From: Xanthomonas sp. 10-10
GTDB taxonomy: Bacteria > Pseudomonadota > Gammaproteobacteria > Xanthomonadales > Xanthomonadaceae
Direction of reading: 5' to 3'
DNA length: 64,000 nt
Assembly: GCF_040182365.1 (NCBI RefSeq)
Contig: NZ_CP144460.1
Span: 2,604,001-2,668,000 of the forward strand
Below, piece after piece: positions 25,463 to 31,790 of this stretch. The translations under genes and the position numbers were made by a program. Each line of letters opens with the position of its first letter. Positions within the stretch are counted from its first letter, which is position 1. The notes beneath the pieces are model-generated. The model made no database searches, was not told the DNA's origin, and was given only the letters and a program-made list of their open reading frames with translations.

Positions 25463-27835
25463 TTACATTCCGCGTGCGCGATTCTGTTCCTGCTCGCGAT
25501 GCTGGTTCTGGCTCTGCTGATTCTGAGACTGCGTATTGGCCTGCTCCGCTTGGCGGGTGCTGGCCTCCACGGTCTGCGAGATCGCCTGGCTGTGTTCGAC
25601 CAAAGCGCGGCGTGCAGCCGGGTCGGTCATCTCACCCTGCACCGCGAACACGCCGGAGCCGTCCAGTCGAGCGACCACAGAATCAATTCGGTCCATTCCG
25701 GCGGCCTTGCTTGCGACCACCAGCTGACCCGCTGCACGCTCGATTTGCTCATCGTCGGTGAATACCGGACGCATGCCGGCTTGCGCACGCTGCTTTTCCA
25801 TGATCTGCAGCTTGCCGACCGCCTGCTCGAAGCGTGCGTTGTCAAGGTTCGATGCATCACGCATGCTTGGCTCGGCCTTGGGCTGCTGCTTCTCCGCGAC
25901 CATAGCGTCCAATGCAGCAAGCGTCTTGTTGCCGGCTTTGCCGTCGTCGTTCATCCCATTGGCACGTTGGAATGCCTGGACCGCCGCGAAGGTGTCATCT
26001 CCGAAGTAGCCGGTGGTGGAGAGCGGCTTGCCGTCCTTGCCTTGATAGCCAAGACCGGCCAGTTTTTCCTGCATTGCCTTGACCTCATCGCCGCGCTCGG
26101 TCTTGGTGAGCATGCCGTCGGCCATGGCGTTCTGCGAAGGCACTGTCCGGGTGGGCGCATTACGGTCCAGGGTCAGACGGTCGTTGAGCATGTCGCCCAG
26201 GTATTTGCGGTACTGGTCCGGCTCCAGCTCTATATGGGCATGCACCGCACCCGGCGAACCAGCGTCGGATTGCTTGATCAACGGTGCACCGTACTCGACA
26301 TAGTCGCCGGACTTGTATGGCGAGCTACCGCGCTCACCATGCAGCACCTGGCCGAGCAGTTCGCGCTCCGGGTGACCCGCCGGATGGCTCCAGATGCTGA
26401 TGGAGTTCCACTTGTTCTCATTGACTTCCACATAGCCAGCGACTGGATTCGGGATCATCACGTCGCGCAAGCCCTCCTGGTCGGTGAGGATCAAGTCTTT
26501 ATGCACAAGCGGAATGCCATTGCGGTCGCCAGTGTTGCGGACGGTTTCCAACTCCCCGCCAATCATTTCCGAATGGCGGTCTGCCAGGGCAGCATTACCC
26601 GTGCGCACGGCCTCGTGGTTGGCCTTGGGATGGTGAATCTGCAGATCTCGGAACGCCTCATCGCCAGAGGTGCCATGTGGGATGGTCCGATTAGTCTTGT
26701 TGTCGGCGCTCCCCATCGGCTCGATCACCTGGATGCGCTCTCCGCGGGCCAGGTCACGGGCTGGGGCAGTCTGCTCCTGCACGGGCGCGGCCGGTACGGT
26801 AGGCGCGGGCGCGACGTGCTCAGCAGGTACAACTGGAGCCGGCCCTGCATTGCCCTGCTGGCGCACTGCATTGTCCAGCGCATCAAGCGTGTCTTTGCCA
26901 GCCTTGCCGTCCTCTGTCAGGCCGTTGGCTTTCTGGAACTCGCGCACGGCGTACTCGGTGTTGGACCCGTAGTGCTTGTCGGGCGACAGCGGCTGGCCGT
27001 CCTTGCCGGTGTAACCGGACTGGATCAGCTTGTTCTGCAGCGCTTCCACCTCAGCGCCACGCTCACCCGACACCAGCATTCCGTCGGCCATGGGGTTGGC
27101 ACGCGCACGGCCGCGCGACTGCTGCGGTTCTTGCTCACCGAATGCTTGCTGGTAGTCCTTGCCCCGATACGGCTCAGGATTGCGATTGACTGCGTCGTAA
27201 CGCGCCAGTGCCACCAGATCGCCCTTCTCAGAGACCGCACGATCGCGCAGCCCTGGCCACCAGTCAGGGGAACTCTTGAAGTTGGTCTCGATGTGGCCGA
27301 CCTTGTAGTCCTGCGCGGCGCGGATGATCTGCTCGTCAGTCAGCTGTGCAAGGTTGTAGTTTTCTCCGTAGGCCTCCTTGAGCCCTGTCTGAAACACCGA
27401 ACGGGTCAGATCCCGGTACTGGACCGACGTGCTCCACAGCGCATCCTGAACTGCCGCGCCGCGGCCGGACAGGTCAATGCCCACCTCCTGCAAGCGCTGC
27501 ATCTGCTTGTCGTAGTAAAGGGTCTGAATGAAGTCATGCTGGTCCTTGGCGAAACCTGCAGGATCAGCAGCCGCCACTTCCTGCCACTTCGCACCAAACT
27601 CCGGAGTGCCTGGCTGTAGGCCGGCGAACCGGCTGCGGTACGCTGACGCCGCGACGTACTCCGCAGCACCACCCGTGTTGGTCGAGAACTGGTAGGTGCC
27701 ATACGAGATACCGCCATGATCGCCCACGCCGGTCGACACGGTACCTGGACCACGCCCGCCGGATTCACGATGCGCCGAGGTCTGGCCAATATGCCAGCTG
27801 TCCATCTTCTGCTTCGCTTGATCAACTACATCCAT
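25463..27835 (-). CDS. Type IV secretion antibacterial effector (X-Tfe): cell-wall hydrolase with XVIPCD
   Basis: 790 residues. The N-terminal ~225 residues are a lysozyme-like module of the phage/VgrG-associated kind (HRESGGRGPGTVSTGVGDHG, SYGTYQFS). Peptidoglycan-binding repeats lie at about 258-325 and 578-642 (EVEALQNKLIQSGYTGKDGQ, EVKAMQEKLAGLGYQGKDGK). Between them a region (~378-555) ends in VHAHIELE, reminiscent of M23 peptidases. The last ~130 residues (DASNLDNARFEQAVGKLQIM... to the Gln/Asn-rich tail) match the XVIPCD, which docks on VirD4 for contact-dependent delivery into rival bacteria. The ATG at 27835 follows AAGGAG. It is downstream of its putative immunity lipoprotein in one operon. 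Confidence 0.85.
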   Translation of the reverse strand: MDVVDQAKQKMDSWHIGQTSAHRESGGRGPGTVSTGVGDHGGISYGTYQFSTNTGGAAEYVAASAYRSRFAGLQPGTPEFGAKWQEVAAADPAGFAKDQHDFIQTLYYDKQMQRLQEVGIDLSGRGAAVQDALWSTSVQYRDLTRSVFQTGLKEAYGENYNLAQLTDEQIIRAAQDYKVGHIETNFKSSPDWWPGLRDRAVSEKGDLVALARYDAVNRNPEPYRGKDYQQAFGEQEPQQSRGRARANPMADGMLVSGERGAEVEALQNKLIQSGYTGKDGQPLSPDKHYGSNTEYAVREFQKANGLTEDGKAGKDTLDALDNAVRQQGNAGPAPVVPAEHVAPAPTVPAAPVQEQTAPARDLARGERIQVIEPMGSADNKTNRTIPHGTSGDEAFRDLQIHHPKANHEAVRTGNAALADRHSEMIGGELETVRNTGDRNGIPLVHKDLILTDQEGLRDVMIPNPVAGYVEVNENKWNSISIWSHPAGHPERELLGQVLHGERGSSPYKSGDYVEYGAPLIKQSDAGSPGAVHAHIELEPDQYRKYLGDMLNDRLTLDRNAPTRTVPSQNAMADGMLTKTERGDEVKAMQEKLAGLGYQGKDGKPLSTTGYFGDDTFAAVQAFQRANGMNDDGKAGNKTLAALDAMVAEKQQPKAEPSMRDASNLDNARFEQAVGKLQIMEKQRAQAGMRPVFTDDEQIERAAGQLVVASKAAGMDRIDSVVARLDGSGVFAVQGEMTDPAARRALVEHSQAISQTVEASTRQAEQANTQSQNQQSQNQHREQEQNRARGM

Positions 27836-27850
27836 TTTCTGCACTCCTTT

Positions 27851-27880
27851 GCGATAGGGTTTATAGGTTTGCGATAGGTT
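27851..27880. repeat. Short direct repeat ahead of the effector gene
   Basis: TTGCGATAGG occurs at 27851-27860 and again at 27871-27880, separated by 10 bases, between the effector ribosome site and the 3' end of the immunity gene. It may be a duplication scar; a regulatory role is not supported by anything else. Confidence 0.5.
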
Positions 27881-27887
27881 GGTAGGG

Positions 27888-28517
27888 TTACTTCGAAATC
27901 AACGCCTCAAGTGCATCGGCACGATTGGCGTAACGGTTGATGCGACAGGACTGAGCGTCCAACATCTGCCCCTGGCCCTGGGTGGCTGGATCAAAACGGC
28001 AGTAGCGGTTGGTGTCACGCATGTAGGCGTCCTGCTCGTCCGCCACTTTGTCCTTGAATTCTCCGTCCGGGCCGTTGGCAATGGCACCGAACGCAGCACG
28101 CATACGTTTCTGCTGCCAAAGGAATTCTTCGTCTGCGCATGCCTGCATCGCCGATATCACCGCATCGCTGGCGGCCGCGCACTTCTTGAACTCTGGGCGC
28201 AGGTTGGCCCGATTGTACGAATCATCCGGCCGATAAGGATTTCCTTCCTCGTCGGTGACGGGTGCATCGGCAGCCGTTTTCGGTGACGCGTCCTGTTCGG
28301 CGGCAGAGACTACCGCCTCCGGTGCAGAAGCCTGCGACGGGGCAGGGGTTTTAGTCGTGGCCGCTGGTGCGCTCGCCGCTTGCGGCTCCGAAATCGCAGC
28401 CGATTCCGTGTGCGGAGCTTGGCATGCCGTCAGCATCACGCTCAGGGCAAGCACGGACCAGCGACGCGTGCAGTCGATCGCGCGGTTGAGAGGGGTACGT
28501 GCCTTCAATTCCTGCAT
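27888..28517 (-). CDS. Putative immunity lipoprotein (X-Tfi) with LprI/DUF1311-like domain
   Basis: 209 residues. The signal peptide ends in lipobox LTAC (SVLALSVMLTACQAP), giving a periplasmic lipoprotein. A long Ala/Ser/Pro linker follows, then a C-terminal ~95-residue domain with four spaced cysteines (KCAAASDAVI, MQACADEEFLW, RYCRFDPATQ, AQSCRINRY), resembling the LprI/DUF1311 lysozyme-inhibitor family. Known X-Tfe operons encode such lipoproteins to protect the producer's own cell wall. The ATG at 28517 follows AAGGAG. It sits 52 bases upstream of the effector, the usual order. Confidence 0.82.
   Translation of the reverse strand: MQELKARTPLNRAIDCTRRWSVLALSVMLTACQAPHTESAAISEPQAASAPAATTKTPAPSQASAPEAVVSAAEQDASPKTAADAPVTDEEGNPYRPDDSYNRANLRPEFKKCAAASDAVISAMQACADEEFLWQQKRMRAAFGAIANGPDGEFKDKVADEQDAYMRDTNRYCRFDPATQGQGQMLDAQSCRINRYANRADALEALISK
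28340..28347 (+). other. KOPS octamer, last one on the left of dif
   Basis: GGGCAGGG on the plus strand, pointing rightward to the dif-like site 425 bases away. The same orientation is seen at 10678-10685, 21338-21345 and 24224-24231. KOPS (GGGNAGGG) steer the FtsK translocase toward dif. Confidence 0.6.
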
Positions 28518-28825
28518 CTGTCTGTCTCCTTGAAACTTGTTAGCGATTGGCACGGAACGCCTCGGCCTCACAGACAGGGTTCTGTCTTTTCCGTGGTTGC
28601 GTTCGGTGAATTGTAGGGGATCTACGTTAATTGGTGAGGAGCAGCTCTCTAAGCGAGTCGACGATCTTTTAGAGCAAGCGCCCGTGTTGCGATGACTGGT
28701 GCGGAGAGCACCCAGGCGCCTTAAAAAAAAGACAGACAGGCCGCTAGAGCGCACAGTAGCGTCAACGCTCGATTTCGCATAATGTATATTATGTCAGAAC
28801 ACATCCAGAGCCAGGCCACAGAAGG
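28518..28825. other. Intergenic stretch holding dif
   Basis: 308 bases. It contains the promoter region of the immunity/effector operon on the minus strand and the dif site at its right end, with an A-run at about 28723-28732. No gene is evident. Confidence 0.5.
28772..28799 (+). other. dif: Chromosome dimer resolution site dif (XerCD)
   Basis: 28-bp site with core TTCGCATAATGTATATTATG (28774-28793). It matches the gamma-proteobacterial dif consensus as I recall it (RNTKCGCATAA-TGTATA-TTATGTTAAAT) at the first 23 positions; positions 24, 26 and 28, in the outer XerD arm, differ (CAGAA instead of TAAAT). The central dyad CATAAT-GTAT-ATTATG is perfect. KOPS polarity flips across it. It is non-coding, between the immunity operon and the SMI1 gene. 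The inverse complement contains the TATACATTATGCGAA core I recall for Xanthomonas filamentous phage integration. Confidence 0.88.
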
Positions 28826-29469
28826 CTAAGAAACTTCACCCACCAACCGCCCCACATAAGCCCACGTCGGTGAGCTGTACCAGTTGCAGACATCGATCTC
28901 GTGTGTCGCGTGCAACCACTGCACGCCGTCTTCCAGTGCATCGGCTGCCAGCGTGTATCTGCCTTCGGCCAGGTCGCTCTCGAATTCTTGGGCAAATTCG
29001 CTCATCGAGGGCGCCAGCAGCAACGCAACAGCATGCTCGCTGTCGAGAAAGACAATTTGCCCAGGAGTACCGCCAACCTCTGGAATCAGGTCGACACACA
29101 GGTGGCATCGGGCAAAATCGGTCCCGATGACAATGCGCTGCCGGCCCATCGTCATCACCGGCCGAATTCCTTGGTCCGCAAAGCGCGCTGCGACGGATTC
29201 GGTGTTCTGATCGCGCTTCACGGCATCCAGCACTTCATCCACGCTCATCCATCCACGCTCATCAATGAAAATGCGCGCGCAAAGTTGGCTGTTGCATCGG
29301 GGTCCAGTCCCGCGCTTTCGCGGTACAACGCTGCCAGGTCCGCGGGCACTGGTTGGCCAAGCGCCGATTCCAGGGCGGCAAGTTGTACTTCGCTGGCCGG
29401 AGGCAGCAGCGCGTTGGCGATGTCGGGCGCTATGCGTCGTAACTGTGCGCGAATCCCTTCAAACATCAC
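28826..29469 (-). pseudogene. SMI1/KNR4-family gene split by a 14-bp tandem duplication
   Basis: Two overlapping minus frames form one SMI1/KNR4-like protein. The first (29469-29245) has ALESALGQPVPADLAALYRESAGLDPDATANFARAFSLMSVDG. The second (29248-28826) has MSVDEVLDAVKRDQNTESVAARFADQG and ends WLHATHEIDVCNWYSS. A 14-bp duplication at 29236-29263 puts them out of frame; removal of one copy gives continuous FSLMSVDEVLDAV. The second frame starts with ATG overlapping the first stop (ATGA), so it might still be made by re-initiation. SMI1/KNR4 proteins often act as immunity proteins for bacterial toxins. Confidence 0.8.
29236..29263. repeat. Perfect 14-bp tandem duplication
   Basis: CATCCACGCTCATC at 29236-29249 is followed directly by an identical copy at 29250-29263. 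Its length is not a multiple of three and it breaks the SMI1/KNR4 frame. Such duplications arise, and revert, by slippage. Confidence 0.95.
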
Positions 29470-29677
29470 GGTGCACCTCGTTCCTTCAACGGCTCACGAG
29501 TGTAGCGCGCGCGTATTGGCCGCTGCGTTGGCTAGCGGCGGCCGGGTTCAATCGGTCCGGTCATCGCTTTCATTGAAGCTGCTGATACCAGCCAACCGTT
29601 ATTGATTTGGCGGGCATGCGGTACACGTCAAACGCATGAATCGGCAGCGAGAATTCGGGCAATGCACGTCGCAACTA

Positions 29678-29685
29678 CCCTGCCC
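29678..29685 (-). other. KOPS octamer, first one on the right of dif
   Basis: CCCTGCCC on the plus strand, i.e. GGGCAGGG on the minus strand, pointing leftward toward dif. The same orientation is seen at 41433-41440, 51456-51463, 53262-53269, 60691-60698 and 63500-63507. Confidence 0.6.
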
Positions 29686-29702
29686 CATGGACGTTGCCCT
29701 GT

Positions 29703-30578
29703 CTACGCATCCAGCACCAATGCCGCATCCGGATATCGGGCGCACATGAAATCGACGAAGGCCCGCACCTTCGGTGCAGCCAGTCGCCTGGAGGTATGCA
29801 AGACCCAAAGCGATGGCTCCATGCCCGGGATCGTTCCCCATTGCACCAACGCGCCGCGTGCAAGTTGAGTGCCTGCAATCGACTGTGGAATCAGCGCCAC
29901 GCCGGCGCCGGCAACGACCGCATCGCGCACCATCAATAGCGAGGAGAACCGAAGCTTCGGTATGGGCTCGAGCATCAGGCGGCCGCCGTCGAGCGACCAG
30001 GTGGTCGGCTGGAAATTCGTCGTCACCACACCGGGCACCTGTGTCACTGCGCCAGCGCACGGCATTGCGATGCTTGGTGCTGCCACGACAACCAGCCGAT
30101 CCTTCGCGAAGCACCTGCCGACCAGGCGGCTATCCGGATCGGGATTGATCCGGATGGCCGCATCGAACTGCTCTTCGACCAGGTCGACGATGCGGTCTTC
30201 GGCCACCACCTCCAGCGTGATCTCCGGATAGGCGGCACAGAACTCGGCACCAAGCCGCCCCATCGCCAGTTGCGAAAACAGGACTGGCGCCGCCACCCGC
30301 AACCTGCCGCGCGGCGTGGACAGTCCCTCACGTGCAGCTGCCATCGCCTCGGCCACTTCGTTCAAAGGTGCTTCGGTGCGATCCATCAGCACCTGCCCGG
30401 CTTCGGTCAGCCTGAGCCCGCGTGCGCTTCGCTCCACAAGCCGCACGCCGAGTTGTTCCTCAAGTTCGGCGATACGGCGCGACAACGTCGCCTTCGACCG
30501 ACCACTGGCACGGCTGGCCTTGCCCAGGCCCTGGTTTGCGGCGACCAGCGAAAAATCGATCAGGGCATTCAGATCCAT
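29703..30578 (-). CDS. LysR family transcriptional regulator
   Basis: 291 residues. The winged helix-turn-helix is at the N-terminus (IDFSLVAANQGLGKASRASGRSKATLSRRIAELEEQLGVRLVERS), and the rest is a substrate-binding domain (GRLRVAAPVLFSQLAMG, then FDAAIRINPDPDSRLVGR). It belongs to the CrgA/AaeR-like group by look. It is divergent from an NmrA-like NAD(P)-binding protein with a perfect palindrome between, so it most likely controls that gene and itself. Confidence 0.9.
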   Translation of the reverse strand: MDLNALIDFSLVAANQGLGKASRASGRSKATLSRRIAELEEQLGVRLVERSARGLRLTEAGQVLMDRTEAPLNEVAEAMAAAREGLSTPRGRLRVAAPVLFSQLAMGRLGAEFCAAYPEITLEVVAEDRIVDLVEEQFDAAIRINPDPDSRLVGRCFAKDRLVVVAAPSIAMPCAGAVTQVPGVVTTNFQPTTWSLDGGRLMLEPIPKLRFSSLLMVRDAVVAGAGVALIPQSIAGTQLARGALVQWGTIPGMEPSLWVLHTSRRLAAPKVRAFVDFMCARYPDAALVLDA

Positions 30579-30581
30579 GGT

Positions 30582-30597
30582 GTTTCACATTTGAAAC
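30582..30597. promoter_or_regulatory. Candidate LysR operator palindrome
   Basis: GTTTCA-CATT-TGAAAC, a perfect dyad lying 4 bases upstream of the lysR start and overlapping its ribosome-site region. The position suggests autorepression. The assignment is inferred. Confidence 0.5.
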
Positions 30598-30738
30598 CGG
30601 GTGTCTGAATTCTGGAGTCTTCGTATCGGATTCGCAACAACATAGAGTCTGTTCACCGCAACGCCAACGCGATGCGCCGGCAACTCCCCAGCAGCGCATC
30701 CGCACTGTTCGTCCTTCATTTACAGCAGGAGATTCACC

Positions 30739-31608
30739 ATGAGCATTCTCGTTATCGGTGCCACCGGCACCGTCGGTTCGTTGGTCACCGAAGGCCTGGC
30801 CACTGCAGGTGCACAGGTTACGGCGCTGGTTCGCCAGCCGGGCAAACGCAACTTCCCCAAGGGGATCACCGAGGTCGTCGCCGACCTTACCGATGTGGGC
30901 TCGATGCGCGCGGCACTGGCATCGGTGCGCACCCTGTTCCTGTTGAACGCCGTTACCCCCGACGAAGTGACGCAGGCGTTGATCGCCTTGAATCTGGCCC
31001 AGGAAGCCGGGATCGAGCGCATCGTGTATCTGTCGGTGATTCATGCCGACAAGTACACCAACGTGCCCCACTTCACCGGCAAGCACACTGTCGAACGCAT
31101 GATCGAAAGCCTGGATATTCCGGCCACGATTTTGCGTCCTGCCTACTTCATGCAGAACGACAGCCTGATCCGGCAAACCATTCAGGACTACGGCATCTAT
31201 CCAATGCCGATCGGCGCAGCAGGTGTGGCCATGATCGATGCCCGCGATATCGCCGACATCGCCGTAGCCGAGTTGCTGCGACGCGACCGCGCTACCGGCC
31301 CACTACCGCGCCTCACGCTCGATCTGGTTGGCCCGCAGGCCGTCACAGGCGCGTCTGCAGCGCAGATCTGGAGCGCGGTCCTCGGACGCGAGATCGCCTA
31401 CGCCGGCGACGATGTGGCGGCCTTCGAAGCGCAAATGGCGGCATACAGCCCCTCATGGCTGGCCTACGACCTGCGCCTGATGCTGGCCGGTATCCAGACC
31501 ATTGGCATGCGGGCGGATGACAACGCTACGCAGAACCTGGAAGCCATCCTGGGTCGCCCGCTGCGGACCTACGAGCACTTCGTTCGCGAAGCCATCGCGA
31601 CAACGTGA
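30739..31608 (+). CDS. NmrA-like NAD(P)-binding protein (quinone oxidoreductase-like SDR)
   Basis: 289 residues of the atypical SDR type. It has the N-terminal glycine motif ILVIGATGTVGSLVTEGLA, then ALVRQPGKRNFPKGITEVVADLTD and IVYLSVIHADKYTNVPHF. There is no YxxxK pair in the canonical position. Relatives are NmrA-type redox sensors and QOR2-like quinone reductases. Divergent from lysR; likely induced by it, possibly in response to quinones or electrophiles (inference from family habits). Confidence 0.85.
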   Translation: MSILVIGATGTVGSLVTEGLATAGAQVTALVRQPGKRNFPKGITEVVADLTDVGSMRAALASVRTLFLLNAVTPDEVTQALIALNLAQEAGIERIVYLSVIHADKYTNVPHFTGKHTVERMIESLDIPATILRPAYFMQNDSLIRQTIQDYGIYPMPIGAAGVAMIDARDIADIAVAELLRRDRATGPLPRLTLDLVGPQAVTGASAAQIWSAVLGREIAYAGDDVAAFEAQMAAYSPSWLAYDLRLMLAGIQTIGMRADDNATQNLEAILGRPLRTYEHFVREAIATT

Positions 31609-31790
31609 GTGCGGTTTACGCTGCACGCGCGGGTTCACCGCGCATGCTGTGCCACGACGATTGCGCGGCCGATGCAGTGTGCTGCGGGACCAAGACCATC
31701 ACCGCACGTCACCGGCAGTGCGCAAGAACAGTGCCCTGCTCTCTCAGGCCGTCGTCGATGCCGGCCATCCGGCAAGGCGATCATTCGCCA

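Noticed and set aside
25499..27619. 706-codon plus-strand open frame
   Set aside because: It lies opposite the effector gene, whose domains are recognisable; no ribosome site or motif supports the plus frame.
28772..28799. dif-like site as a mere prophage attachment scar
   Set aside because: The KOPS switch on both sides and absence of phage genes make the genuine chromosomal dif the better explanation; a phage influence on the XerD arm remains open.
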